DNA from: Xanthobacteraceae bacterium
Lineage (GTDB): Bacteria > Pseudomonadota > Alphaproteobacteria > Rhizobiales > Xanthobacteraceae
Length of the DNA: 57,055 nucleotides
Assembly: GCA_028282095.1 (NCBI GenBank)
Contig: JANQIP010000100.1
Location: forward strand, 1 to 57,055
Reading direction: 5' to 3'
This document shows positions 1 to 7,529 of this stretch, in pieces. Each line of letters starts with the position of its first letter. The first letter of the stretch is position 1. A program made the position numbers and the translations under genes. A model generated the notes under the pieces. It saw only the letters and a program-made list of their open reading frames with translations, made no database searches and was not told the origin of the DNA.

Positions 1-41
1 CCGGTGGCTCACGCTTTTTTTGCGCCGAACGCTGGCCGCCC

Positions 42-335
42 TCACCGCCAGCCTGCAACCGGCCTCGGCCTGAAAATAGCTATCTTCACGGACGACTCAT
101 GATCGACTTCAAACAAAATCGTGGCGCGGCGGCGGAACCCGACTGTACGAAGGCCGGGCCGCAAGTCGTCCCGCCGCGTTCCGCGCTCGGGCAAAGTTGA
201 AAGACCCAGGCAATAGGTTTCGATCCGCTCGATGAAACGCAGCGCGACCTCGTGTCCGCCGTGCTCGGCGATGTAGTCATAGATCGCGACGAGATCGGCT
301 ACGGCGGCGTCGCTGAAGACGACCGTCCAAGTCAT
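42..335 (-). CDS. parE: ParE/RelE-superfamily toxin of a type II toxin-antitoxin pair
   Basis: This 97-residue protein looks like a ParE-type toxin. It has an N-terminal helical hairpin (VVFSDAAVADLVAIYDYIAE), the LSTLPERGTRRDDLRPG segment typical of ParE, and a C-terminal beta-rich stretch (FRRRATILFEVD, VKIAIFRPR). ParE proteins usually poison DNA gyrase and RelE relatives cleave mRNA; which applies here cannot be read from sequence. The start lies 3 bp after the stop of the upstream CopG/ParD-like gene, so the two are surely co-transcribed and probably translationally coupled. Length is normal for the family and no disruption is seen. Confidence 0.85.
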   Translation of the reverse strand: MTWTVVFSDAAVADLVAIYDYIAEHGGHEVALRFIERIETYCLGLSTLPERGTRRDDLRPGLRTVGFRRRATILFEVDHESSVKIAIFRPRPVAGWR

Positions 336-338
336 GCA

Positions 339-608
339 TCACTTGGTGCGCTTGGCGTGATGCGCGCGCAGGCGGGCGAAGACTTCGTCCGCAGGGCGAC
401 CCTCTTGAGCCTCGCCATGATAGGCGTCGTAACGGGCGACGCCCTCAGTGCGAAGCCAATTCTCCAGCACCGTGTCCTGCAACTGCAGTGCCCGCAATCC
501 GGCGTTTAGGACCTCGCTTTCGGACGCGTAGGCGCCGGACGCGACCTTTTCCTTCACCATCTCCGCGAGTTCGGGCGAGAGGGTGATATTGAACGAGCGG
601 GCCGTCAT
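339..608 (-). CDS. parD: ParD/CopG-family ribbon-helix-helix antitoxin
   Basis: This 89-residue protein begins with a ribbon-helix-helix DNA-binding domain (MTARSFNITLSPELAEMV, then SGAYASESEVLNAGLRALQ), which is the ParD pattern. The C-terminal half (LENWLRTEGVARYDAYH through FARLRAHHAKRTK) would be the toxin-binding tail. The antitoxin comes first and the toxin follows after a 3 bp gap. By family precedent the protein represses its own operon and neutralises the toxin. The 5-prime side (609-884) holds a family A repeat rather than another gene. Confidence 0.87.
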   Translation of the reverse strand: MTARSFNITLSPELAEMVKEKVASGAYASESEVLNAGLRALQLQDTVLENWLRTEGVARYDAYHGEAQEGRPADEVFARLRAHHAKRTK

Positions 609-705
609 ACCGAGGCTCTTCCGGCTTCATCTCAGGTTACGCAAAGCTACGCCAATTGATGCTTGAGAGGAATAGGAGACCGGCAACCCCGTGCGGCGCG
701 TCAAA

Positions 706-805
706 GCATGATCCCGAAAAGTTGGCAGACTTTTCGGACAAGATCATGCGACCAAACATAGAGAAAAGAGAGCGCGATTGAATCAACCTGAAGCAATCGC
801 GCTCT
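706..805 (+). repeat. Family A composite palindromic repeat, copy A1 (reference copy)
   Basis: This is the cleanest complete copy. Hairpin 1 (706-749) has outer arms GCATGATC / GATCATGC and inner arms CCGAAAAGT / ACTTTTCGG around TGGCAG. After an A-rich linker, hairpin 2 (769-805) has 12 bp arms AGAGCGCGATTG / CAATCGCGCTCT. The element lies between parD and the DUF2892 gene. Together with the next hairpin it accounts for most of the gap 609-884. Confidence 0.9.
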
Positions 806-832
806 AGGTGGGCATGCTTGGCATGCCCACCT
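806..832. repeat. Family E GC-rich hairpin
   Basis: A 12 bp inverted repeat (AGGTGGGCATGC / GCATGCCCACCT) follows A1 directly. The same hairpin core recurs at about 7420-7448. There is no T-tract, so it is not an obvious intrinsic terminator. Confidence 0.8.
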
Positions 833-884
833 AACGTCTCAAACGAACCTGGGAGGCGCGCGGGGCGGCCGTCCGGCCGAAACC

Positions 885-1100
885 TCACGCCTTGTGTTGC
901 GTGGGGCAGGTGGACAGGCCGACCAGCGTGTAGGCGGGGCACCACCCGATGAAGGCGGTCAGCAGCGGCACGACGCCGATCCAACCGATCCAATTGTAGC
1001 CGGTCGCTGGCACCCCGGTGGCTGCGAAGGCCAGGAGCAGGAGGCCGACGACGATTCGCAGCGTCCGGTCGACGCCGCCGATGTTCTTATTCATGGTCAT
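885..1100 (-). CDS. DUF2892 (YgaP-like) inner-membrane protein
   Basis: The 71-residue protein starts MTMNKNIGGVDRTLRI, the standard opening of DUF2892 proteins, followed by two hydrophobic segments (VVGLLLLAFAATGVP and IGVVPLLTAFIGWCPAYTLVG). It ends with the family-typical LVGLSTCPT containing a cysteine. I place the start at the ATG at 1100, preceded by a GAAGGA-like ribosome site; the reading frame is open 26 codons further upstream but that part is not family-like. It is commonly found near rhodanese or Crp/Fnr genes, and a Crp/Fnr gene lies next on the same strand here. Its biochemical role is unknown. Confidence 0.85.
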   Translation of the reverse strand: MTMNKNIGGVDRTLRIVVGLLLLAFAATGVPATGYNWIGWIGVVPLLTAFIGWCPAYTLVGLSTCPTQHKA

Positions 1101-1442
1101 ATTCCTTCGACTGCGCCGATCGCCACCGACCGGCTTTGCGCATCGAAGCAAACCCATGCACCCGGCGTCTGTGACCACATCACGGACCGGCCAAAATCAT
1201 CCCTGCGCGGAGCGGCATTTCCGCAACGGCAAGAGCACGATTGGTTCACAAGCGCGACGGGTCTGCTTGAAAACGATCGCAGGCGCTTTGGCAGCGCCGC
1301 ACCCCCCTCACCCGCCGCGCTTCGCGCGTCGACCTCTCCCCGCAAGCGGGGAGAGGTAATAGTCCGCGGGCCGGTGAGTCAGTGCGCACGATCTTGTCCG
1401 CAAGGTTGGCCGACTTGCGGAATCATGGTCCGGGCCCTGCCG
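1101..1442. other. Intergenic region between the Crp/Fnr and DUF2892 genes
   Basis: These 342 bp separate the two minus-strand genes and hold the DUF2892 promoter. The only clear structure is a family F element at 1301-1357. I see no further gene. Confidence 0.6.
1301..1357 (+). repeat. Family F repeat (CCTCTCCCCGC hairpin)
   Basis: It consists of a GCCGCGC-TTC-GCGCG hairpin followed by CCTCTCCCCGC-AA-GCGGGGAGAGG. The same two-hairpin unit occurs in reverse orientation at 25697-25750, and related C-rich hairpins lie at 4201-4255 and 4279-4322. Confidence 0.8.
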
Positions 1443-2114
1443 TCAGCTTTCGGCAGCGAAGCCGGCAAGACGGCGCTCGCTCTTGATCTCGATCGCGCCG
1501 CGGGAGAGCGCGATCGCGCCGGCGCGCTCGAAGCGCTTCAAGATGCGGCTTACTACCTCGCGCGCCGAGCCGAGCTCGACGGCAAGCGCCTGATGGGTCG
1601 CGTTCACGACCCCACCCTTGGCCCGGTCGGCGAGCAGGGCCGCCAGTCGCGCGTCCACCCGCTGGAACTGCGTCTCTTCGATGGTGAGGACGAGGTCGGC
1701 GACCCGCGCCGCATAGGCCGAAAGAACGGCCTCGCGAAAGGTTGCCGAGGAATCGATGAGGGCGCGGAAGGCCAGCGTCGGCAGCGCGACCGCCTCCACC
1801 TCGGTCTCGCAGATCGCTTCCGCGCCATAGGTTTCCGAGCCGAGAATGCACGAGGTGGTGAGCACGCAGCTTTCGCCGGCCTCGATCCGGTAGAGCACGA
1901 CTTCGCGTCCGTTTTCGGCAGTGAGCTGGACCCGGACCCGGCCTGCGGTGACAATTAGGAACGCACTGCAGGGCTGTCCCGGCTCGAAGGCGCGTGCGCC
2001 GGCAGGAAGCGTGACGCGCCGGGCAGCCGATGCGACAAGGTCGGTCGCCGCGCGGTCGAGCTGCGCAAAGGCGGGGGCGCGGGCAAGCCAATCAGCGAGG
2101 CGGAGGTGCGACAT
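1443..2114 (-). CDS. Crp/Fnr-family transcriptional regulator
   Basis: This 223-residue protein has an N-terminal cyclic-nucleotide-binding-like beta-barrel (RVTLPAGARAFEPGQPCSAF, VTAGRVRVQL, GREVVLYRIEAGESC) and a C-terminal helix-turn-helix (HQALAVELGSAREVVSRILK, then RFERAGAIALSRGAIEI). It lacks the four-cysteine Fnr cluster, but a cysteine sits in GQPCSAF and another in ESCVLTTSCILG. I choose the ATG at 2114; an upstream in-frame TTG at 2150 lies inside a degenerate family A repeat and is less likely. The ligand is unknown. The pairing with DUF2892 suggests a redox or sulfur-related stress response, as inference. Confidence 0.85.
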   Translation of the reverse strand: MSHLRLADWLARAPAFAQLDRAATDLVASAARRVTLPAGARAFEPGQPCSAFLIVTAGRVRVQLTAENGREVVLYRIEAGESCVLTTSCILGSETYGAEAICETEVEAVALPTLAFRALIDSSATFREAVLSAYAARVADLVLTIEETQFQRVDARLAALLADRAKGGVVNATHQALAVELGSAREVVSRILKRFERAGAIALSRGAIEIKSERRLAGFAAES

Positions 2115-2135
2115 GATACGCGAAGCGGGCTCTTC

Positions 2136-2226
2136 GAGCGCGATTGTCAATCAATCACGCTTTCTTTCTCTTCGTTTTGTCGCACGATCCCATCCGCAAA
2201 GTCTGCAATTTTCCAGGATCATGCTT
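2136..2226 (-). repeat. Family A repeat, copy A2 (degenerate)
   Basis: A decayed reverse-orientation copy: GAGCGCGATTG at 2136 with a partial partner, then GTCGCACGATCC ... GGATCATGCT. It lies upstream of the Crp/Fnr start. Beyond B1 (to 2276), the remaining 170 bp to 2446 show nothing recognisable. Confidence 0.65.
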
Positions 2227-2228
2227 TG

Positions 2229-2276
2229 GAGTGTTTTCGGGCGAAATGGTTCGCGGTTCGCCGCAGAAAACGCGAT
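2229..2276 (+). repeat. Family B repeat, copy B1
   Basis: A GTGTTTTC ... GAAAACGC unit containing GGTTCGCCGCAGAAAACGCG. It belongs to the same family as copies at 36151, 37281, 40184, 41172, 46662 and 56910. Confidence 0.75.
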
Positions 2277-2446
2277 CACAAGAAGACAACTAGAGCAAAT
2301 TCCGATGCCACCAAAATAGAACGCGTTGTCGCAAGCCCGGCCCACCCGCATTCGCCGGGATGACGCGTGAAGCGCTCGGCCACGTCAGACAATGCAGACA
2401 GGCATGCGGTCGGCGCGATCGGCGTTGCCGGACCGGGGGCGGGCCG

Positions 2447-3949
2447 TCAGCGCATTCCGTACCAGCGGCTTTCGAAGCTGCCAGGGGCCAGCACGGGCTG
2501 GGCGCCGGGCATGACCGGCCGCGGATTGCCACTCTGGGCGGGGGTGGACGCCTTCGCGAAAGCCGAGGCGTCGCGGGGCAGGGCGGAGCTTTGATCAGAG
2601 CTTGACGGGTTGCGTACGCTGGCAACGTGCCGCGTCGGCTCGCTCCTCGCCGGGGCGGGGCGCACGGCAGGCACCGGCGCCGCCGAATATCTTTCCGACG
2701 TCGACCTGGACCGCGTGGTTCGCGCCGCGGCTTGCCTCTTGGTTGCCGCCGTGTCCGCCGTCCGCTTGTTGGACTCGGCTGGCTGACGTCCGAACCGGAA
2801 CATGTTGGCGAAGAAATTCCCCGACGACGTCTCGCGTTGCGCCGTTGGGATCGGCTGCGAAGGATCTGCGGAAGCGACCTGGGTCAGCCGCGGCCTGCCG
2901 CCGATCGCCGAGGTCGAATCCGGGTCGAGATGGCGTGGCAGCCGCACCAGTTTCGGCAGTCCGGAACCGGGCCGGGCATAGGCGGCGGGGCGCCCGGTGG
3001 TGTCGATGAATGTTCCCGGCTGCAGCTTGGCGACGAAGGTCGGGTGCATGCCGCCATCCGAGCCGGTGTTCACGGCAACGGTCCGCATACCCCTGTTGAC
3101 GAGCGCTGCGAAATTGTACCGGTCGCGCTCGCTCTTCTCCCGCACGGCCGCGGCGATCGCCGTCGGAATGCGATAATTCGGGCAGGCCATGCGCGGTCTG
3201 AAGGTGCCGTAGACCGGCGTTGCGTTGAAGACGTACTGCTTGCCGCACACATCGACCTTGGGCTCAAGCCGTGTCACCTCGAAATGGTCGTTGCCCTGCT
3301 TGAGCATGCGCCAGAACGCGAAGTTCGGATTGTTGCGGTGCTTGGCCATGTTGACGGGGGTCATCCGGAACGGGAACGCCTGCACTTGGAACGAATTCTG
3401 TCCGCCCAGGAACGCTTCGCGCCCGAGCGCGTAGATTTCCGCCATCTGGTTGTCGGTCATCGAGTAGCAGCCGCTCGACGAGCAGTCGCCATGCACCATT
3501 AGAAATGCGCCGGTGCGGCCATGCGCTTTGTCGAAGGCGTTGGGAAAGCCGAGATTGAAGGCGAGATAGTATTTCGAGTTCGGGTTCATCTGGCCGGGGC
3601 CGACGGAATAGAACCCCTCGGGTGCCTGGCGGTCGCCCTGTTTGCGCTTGGGCCCGAGTTTGCCCGACCAGCGGCAGATCGGATAGGTCTTGAGCAGCGC
3701 GAATCTGCCGGACGTGTCCTGCTTCCAGACTTCCAGTTCCGATTCTTCCTTGAAGACGCGCACCAGGATCGGCGATTCGACCGGCATGCTCTTCTGGCTG
3801 AGCCGGGCGATCATATCGCGCGAAAGCGGCTGCATCGCCTTGCTTGGAATCTGTGCGAGCTGGTTCGTTTGACAGCCGGCCAGCGCAACCGCAATGGCGA
3901 TTGCCGCCGACGCTGTAAGCGTACGGACAAAACCTGATTGGCGGTTCAA
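2447..3949 (-). CDS. L,D-transpeptidase (YafK/YkuD-like) lipoprotein
   Basis: This probable murein L,D-transpeptidase has the catalytic motif VHGDCSSSGCYSMTD, with His and active-site Cys in the HGxxxSxGCxS arrangement of the COG3034/YafK group. The N-terminus carries a lipoprotein signal (SAAIAIAVALAGCQTNQ, lipobox LAGC), so it should be anchored in the periplasmic face of a membrane and act on peptidoglycan cross-links. I place the start at a TTG at 3949, giving 500 residues; the frame stays open far upstream without family-like sequence. The catalytic domain ends around residue 290. The C-terminal 200 residues are Ser/Ala/Pro/Arg-rich and probably disordered. A run of ten C bases (3957-3966) lies just before the start. 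Confidence 0.8.
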   Translation of the reverse strand: MNRQSGFVRTLTASAAIAIAVALAGCQTNQLAQIPSKAMQPLSRDMIARLSQKSMPVESPILVRVFKEESELEVWKQDTSGRFALLKTYPICRWSGKLGPKRKQGDRQAPEGFYSVGPGQMNPNSKYYLAFNLGFPNAFDKAHGRTGAFLMVHGDCSSSGCYSMTDNQMAEIYALGREAFLGGQNSFQVQAFPFRMTPVNMAKHRNNPNFAFWRMLKQGNDHFEVTRLEPKVDVCGKQYVFNATPVYGTFRPRMACPNYRIPTAIAAAVREKSERDRYNFAALVNRGMRTVAVNTGSDGGMHPTFVAKLQPGTFIDTTGRPAAYARPGSGLPKLVRLPRHLDPDSTSAIGGRPRLTQVASADPSQPIPTAQRETSSGNFFANMFRFGRQPAESNKRTADTAATKRQAAARTTRSRSTSERYSAAPVPAVRPAPARSEPTRHVASVRNPSSSDQSSALPRDASAFAKASTPAQSGNPRPVMPGAQPVLAPGSFESRWYGMR

Positions 3950-4200
3950 ACTGGAACCCCCCCCCCGTTGCAGAATCCCCACTCCGTTAGAAAAATAGGT
4001 ATCCTTAAGATGTGGTCGAAGCAAGGCGGCCCCGATCATCGTGCCTCTATCATGAATTCTATGGTGAATCCTGAATTCATTGCCACGTTCGCGGTGAACT
4101 GGCGGTTTTCCAGGCCGAGGATTGGTATTATTCCGTATTGAATACGTAGAATCCCGCGATGGACTCGTTTTCCGAGGATTGCTTCGGGCTTGAGTCCTAT

Positions 4201-4255
4201 TACCTCCCCCTAAAAGGGGGAGGTCGGCGAGCAAAGCTCGCCGGGAGGGGGTCGA
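4201..4255 (+). repeat. C-rich double hairpin (family F-like)
   Basis: TACCTCCCCC / GGGGGAGGT is followed by GGCGAGC / GCTCGCC and then GGGAGGGGGTCGAC. A related unit with CCCTCCCCCGC-AA-GCGGGGGAGGG follows at 4279-4322. Confidence 0.75.
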
Positions 4256-4278
4256 CAGGATGGCCTCTGTCGCGGACG

Positions 4279-4322
4279 AAGTAGCCCCCTCCCCAACCCT
4301 CCCCCGCAAGCGGGGGAGGGAG
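4279..4322 (+). repeat. C-rich hairpin (family F-like)
   Basis: CCCTCCCCCGC / GCGGGGGAGGG forms an 11 bp stem with an AA loop. It lies about 130 bp from the accA stop on the convergent side. Confidence 0.75.
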
Positions 4323-4452
4323 CAAGAGCTTCGAGCGACGGCTCAGTTCGTCACCGAATTAACTCGCCGGAAACATCATCACTTGGTTGCCGAGCGGGTT
4401 CTCTCCGATGGAAGAACGTCGGCGTCTCCCTACTGGCGGCGGTGGCCGAGGC

Positions 4453-5412
4453 TCACGCGCCGAGCGTGCGGCCTATGGCGAGGAATTTGTCGCGCCGCTG
4501 CTGGCGCACCGCCTCGCGATCGAGCCCGCGCAGCTCGTCGAAGGCGGTCGCGATCGCCTCTTCGGCCGCGAGGATCGTTGCCGCGGGATCGCGATGCGCT
4601 CCGCCGGGCGGCTCGCGCACGATCGTGTCGATCACACCGAAGCGCAGGAGGTCATCGGCGGTGAGCTTCATGTTCTGGGCCGCCTCCTGAGCCTTGGCGC
4701 TGTCGCGCCACAGGATCGAGGCCGCCCCTTCCGGCGAGATGACGCTATAGATCGCATGCTCCAGCATCAGCACGCGGCTCGCCGTTGCGAGCGCGATGGC
4801 GCCGCCCGAGCCGCCTTCGCCGACGACCACAGCCACATTGGGAACGCCGAGACGAAGGCAGGCCTCGGTCGAGCGCGCGATCGCCTCGGCCTGGCCGCGT
4901 TCCTCGGCACCGATGCCGGGATAAGCGCCCGCGGTGTCGACGATGGCGATGACGGCCAAGTTGAAGCGGTCGGCCAGTTCCATCAGCCGCGCCGCCTTGC
5001 GATAGCCCTCGGGCCGGGCCATCCCGAAATTGTGCTTGATGCGGCTCTCGGTGTTCGCGCCCTTCTCCTGGCCGAGCACACAGACGCTCTCCCCGCGGAA
5101 GCGGCCGAAGCCGGCGATGACCGCCTCGTCCTCTCCGAATTTGCGGTCGCCGGCGAGCGGCGTGAACTCGCTGACAAGGGCCGTCACATAGTCGAGGCAG
5201 TGCGGCCGTTGTGGATGACGGGCGACCTGCGCTTTTTGCCAAGGGGAGAGATTGCCATAGAGCTGGCGGAGCGCGTCATCGGCTTTCGCCTCGATTCGCG
5301 CGATTTCTTCTCCGATCTCAACGCTTCCGGCGGACTGATCGAGCGCGCGTAGCTCCTCCACCTTGGCTTCGAGCTCGGCGACTGGTTTTTCAAAATCGAG
5401 ATAGGTTCGCAT
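4453..5412 (-). CDS. accA: Acetyl-CoA carboxylase carboxyltransferase subunit alpha
   Basis: AccA pairs with AccD to move the carboxyl group from carboxybiotin to acetyl-CoA, making malonyl-CoA for fatty acid synthesis in the cytosol. The 319-residue protein has the usual MRTYLDFEKPVAELEAKVEEL coiled start, the crotonase-like core (VDTAGAYPGIGAEERGQAEA, VVGEGGSGGAIAL) and SVISPEGAASILWRDSAKA, all hallmarks of AccA. Start is the ATG at 5412; an upstream in-frame codon would add 15 non-homologous residues. It stands alone, divergent from gdx, with which it shares a 205 bp upstream region. Confidence 0.97.
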   Translation of the reverse strand: MRTYLDFEKPVAELEAKVEELRALDQSAGSVEIGEEIARIEAKADDALRQLYGNLSPWQKAQVARHPQRPHCLDYVTALVSEFTPLAGDRKFGEDEAVIAGFGRFRGESVCVLGQEKGANTESRIKHNFGMARPEGYRKAARLMELADRFNLAVIAIVDTAGAYPGIGAEERGQAEAIARSTEACLRLGVPNVAVVVGEGGSGGAIALATASRVLMLEHAIYSVISPEGAASILWRDSAKAQEAAQNMKLTADDLLRFGVIDTIVREPPGGAHRDPAATILAAEEAIATAFDELRGLDREAVRQQRRDKFLAIGRTLGA

Positions 5413-5482
5413 GAAGGCTTGCACTTGGACACAAAAGAGACAAACAGCGCGCGACATGACCCGGAAAACGGCCCCAGATCAA

Positions 5483-5564
5483 GGATAAACGGTTTTCCGC
5501 TTGTGACGGCGCCCACGGGTTCGAGGTTTTTTGCCCGACTTAATGGCGGCAGGGACGGCCTTGC
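5483..5564 (+). promoter_or_regulatory. Candidate guanidine-II (mini-ykkC) riboswitch
   Basis: Two short hairpins, each with an ACGG tetraloop, precede the guanidinium exporter gene. P1 (5483-5498) is GGATAA-ACGG-TTTTCC with one U-U mismatch. P2 (5549-5564) is GCAGGG-ACGG-CCTTGC with one G-U pair. Paired hairpins with ACGR loops are the defining motif of guanidine-II riboswitches, which control sugE/gdx genes. The 50 nt linker is longer than I would expect for the class. A further GCCGC / GCGG pairing could mask the GCGGAGG ribosome site at 5603-5609. Structure and gene context agree; function is inferred. Confidence 0.7.
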
Positions 5565-5617
5565 AATCTTAGAAAGAACTTGGTCGGAAAGCCGCTTCAA
5601 GCGCGGAGGCTCAGAGA

Positions 5618-5935
5618 ATGTCGTGGCTTTACTTATTCGTTGCCGGCCTGTTCGAGATCGGCTGGGCCGTGGGCCTGAAATACACCGACGGATTCTCGCG
5701 CCTATGGCCGAGCGTGTTCGTCGTGATCTCGATCGCGTTCAGCATGGTGTTTCTGGCCTTCGCAATCCGTGAGCTGCCGATGGGAACCGCCTATGCGGTG
5801 TGGACCGGAATCGGCGCGGTCGGCACCGTGATCTACGGCATCGTCGTCTTTCAGGAATCGAGCGATCCGCTGCGGCTCATCTGCGTCGGCCTGATCATCT
5901 GCGGCATTTTGGGGCTAAAGCTGGTGACGGACTGA
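5618..5935 (+). CDS. gdx: Guanidinium exporter, SMR family (Gdx/SugE)
   Basis: This 105-residue, four-helix small multidrug resistance protein falls in the Gdx (SugE) subgroup. It carries the conserved Glu13 in [17 protein letters not shown] and the [19 protein letters not shown] signature, which distinguish Gdx from EmrE-like drug pumps. Gdx proteins work as dual-topology dimers in the inner membrane and export guanidinium in exchange for protons. The start follows a GCGGAGG site by 8 bp. The probable guanidine-II riboswitch upstream fits this substrate and suggests induction by guanidine. Confidence 0.92.
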   Translation: MSWLYLFVAGLFEIGWAVGLKYTDGFSRLWPSVFVVISIAFSMVFLAFAIRELPMGTAYAVWTGIGAVGTVIYGIVVFQESSDPLRLICVGLIICGILGLKLVTD

Positions 5936-5972
5936 TTGCTCCTTGGGCAGCGACCGCAAGTCGCGGCAACCA

Positions 5973-5986
5973 TACTTGTATAAGTA
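5973..5986. promoter_or_regulatory. Palindrome upstream of bioB, possible operator
   Basis: TACTT-GTAT-AAGTA is a 14 bp dyad 136 bp upstream of the bioB start. It does not match the TTATNNATAA-type BioR site I would look for in alphaproteobacteria, so the regulator, if any, is unknown. Confidence 0.3.
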
Positions 5987-6121
5987 ACTCACCAGAGTGG
6001 GTAGCTCACCAGCGTTGCGCTTGAAGCGTTTAAGGCGCGTCAAGCAGATCGGCATTTGGCATATGCCATCCGCGCTTGCCCCACTTGCTTTTGCCTGCTG
6101 GCCCCGCCATGGTCCGCGCTT

Positions 6122-7132
6122 ATGGACGAAAGAACCGCTTCCCCGATCCCCGCCGCTGCCGCCGACCCGGTAGCCGTCGACCTTTCCGGCGCCGTGCGCC
6201 ACGACTGGACGCGCGAGGAAATCCACGCGCTGTTCGAACTGCCGTTCCCCGATCTGATTTTCGCTGCCCAGCGCATCCACAGGGTGCATTTCGATCCGCG
6301 CGAAGTGCAGATCTCGACCCTGCTCTCGGTCAAGACCGGCGGCTGCGCCGAGGATTGCGGCTACTGCCCGCAAAGCGCGCATCATCATGGCTCGGTCAAA
6401 GCAGAGAAGTTGATGCAGGTCGCCGACGTGCTTGCCGAGGCGAAGGTCGCCAAGGACGCCGGCGCGAGCCGCTTTTGCATGGGTGCGGCGTGGCGCTCGC
6501 CCAAGGATCGCGATATCGACGATATCTGCGAAATGGTCGAAGGCGTGCGCGAACTCGGCCTTGAGACCTGCATGACGCTCGGCATGCTCACGCGCGAACA
6601 GGCGCAGCGCCTCAAGGGCTCGGGCCTCGACTATTACAACCACAATCTCGACACCTCGCCGGAATTCTACGGGAACATCATCACGACGCGCACCTATCAG
6701 GACCGGCTCGACACGCTCGACCATGTGCGTGAAGCCGGCATCAATGTGTGCAGCGGCGGGATCGTCGGCATGGGCGAGACGCGGGAGGATCGCGTCGGCA
6801 TGGTCGAGGCGCTGGTGAACCTTCCCAAGCACCCCGAATCCGTGCCGGTCAATCTGCTGGTTAAGGTGGAGGGAACGCCGCTTGCCGAGGCCGCGCCCAT
6901 CGATCCGTTCGAATTCGTGCGCACGATCGCGGTCGCGCGCATCACGATGCCGGCCTCGATGGTCCGCCTGTCGGCCGGGCGCGAGGACATGACCGCGGAG
7001 ATGCAGGCGCTTTGCTTCCTTGCCGGCGCCAACTCGATCTTCTACGGGCCAAAACTGCTCACCACGCCCAATCCCGAGCCCGACCGCGACATGCAACTCC
7101 TCGCCCGGCTCGGCATGACGCCCATGGCGTGA
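6122..7132 (+). CDS. bioB: Biotin synthase (radical SAM)
   Basis: BioB inserts sulfur into dethiobiotin using S-adenosylmethionine radical chemistry. The 336-residue protein has the radical SAM cluster motif in [16 protein letters not shown] (CxxxCxxC), the [13 protein letters not shown] and [10 protein letters not shown] motifs, and the Arg ligand region [11 protein letters not shown] of BioB. Start is taken as the ATG at 6122 ([17 protein letters not shown]), with a short family-variable N-terminus; 22 upstream in-frame codons are not homologous. No other bio gene is adjacent, so bioB is a single-gene unit here. Confidence 0.96.
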   Translation: MDERTASPIPAAAADPVAVDLSGAVRHDWTREEIHALFELPFPDLIFAAQRIHRVHFDPREVQISTLLSVKTGGCAEDCGYCPQSAHHHGSVKAEKLMQVADVLAEAKVAKDAGASRFCMGAAWRSPKDRDIDDICEMVEGVRELGLETCMTLGMLTREQAQRLKGSGLDYYNHNLDTSPEFYGNIITTRTYQDRLDTLDHVREAGINVCSGGIVGMGETREDRVGMVEALVNLPKHPESVPVNLLVKVEGTPLAEAAPIDPFEFVRTIAVARITMPASMVRLSAGREDMTAEMQALCFLAGANSIFYGPKLLTTPNPEPDRDMQLLARLGMTPMA

Positions 7133-7185
7133 ATGCGCACACCCACCAAGAGCGATGTCTGCGGTCGTCGAAAAGCGCCGCGGCG

Positions 7186-7286
7186 AGAGCGTGATGGCTT
7201 AAGGTTGAATCGATCGCGCCCTCTTTGTCTTTGTTTTGTCGCATGATCTTGTCCGAAAAGTCTGCCGGTTTTTCCGGGGCATGCTC
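7186..7286 (-). repeat. Family A repeat, copy A3 (complete, reverse)
   Basis: Hairpin 2 (GAGCGTGATGG ... CGATCGCGCCCTC) is followed by GTCTTTGTTTTGTC and hairpin 1 (GCATGATCTTGTCCGAAAAG ... GGGGCATGC). Confidence 0.85.
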
Positions 7287-7353
7287 GTTTGCGTCTCGAA
7301 GGATGAGAGTCACATCCGTCAGCCATAGCGCGGCACGGTCGCCTTGAAGAAAT

Positions 7354-7448
7354 GTAGGGTGGGCAAAGGCGCGCTCGCGGCGCGCCGTGCCCACGCGATT
7401 GGGGCAGCGAACCCGCTTCGGTGGGCATGCTTCGCATGCCCACCCTAC
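7354..7448. repeat. Family E element, GTAGGGTGGGCA ... TGCCCACCCTAC
   Basis: Long outer inverted arms, GTAGGGTGGGCA at 7354 and TGCCCACCCTAC at 7448, enclose GGCGCGC / GCGCGCC and a GTGGGCATGC-TTC-GCATGCCCAC hairpin. The last hairpin is shared with 806-832. Confidence 0.8.
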
Positions 7449-7480
7449 GGCTAACTCGAGGCCAGGCTCTTTGTTTGGTC

Positions 7481-7526
7481 GCATGATCTTGTCCGAAGAG
7501 TCTGCCAGCTTTTCGGGATCATGCTC
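7481..7526 (-). repeat. Family A repeat, copy A4 (hairpin 1 only)
   Basis: GCATGATCTTGTCCGAAGAG ... CTTTTCGGGATCATGC, three bases from the formate dehydrogenase stop codon. Confidence 0.85.
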
Positions 7527-7529
7527 TAC

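Larger units (their letters stand above)
3950..4452. other. 503 bp intergenic region upstream of the transpeptidase
   Basis: It holds the upstream region of the transpeptidase gene, a C10 tract (3957-3966), an 8 bp inverted repeat (ATGAATTC / GAATTCAT, 4052-4080), and two C-rich palindromes (4201-4255 and 4279-4322). I see no convincing gene on either strand. Confidence 0.6.
7133..7529. other. 397 bp convergent intergenic region packed with repeats
   Basis: Between the bioB and formate dehydrogenase stops lie A3, a GTGGGCA-type element (E2) and A4, almost end to end. No protein gene is credible; short open frames here only translate repeat sequence. Confidence 0.75.

Noticed and set aside
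1165..1185. A TGTGA-N5-TCAC sequence upstream of the DUF2892 gene as a Crp site
   Set aside because: The spacer is 5 rather than 6 bases and the dyad is imperfect; I cannot separate it from chance.
7042..7443. Minus-strand open frames around the end of bioB
   Set aside because: Their sequence is partly translated from family A and E repeats and partly antisense to bioB.
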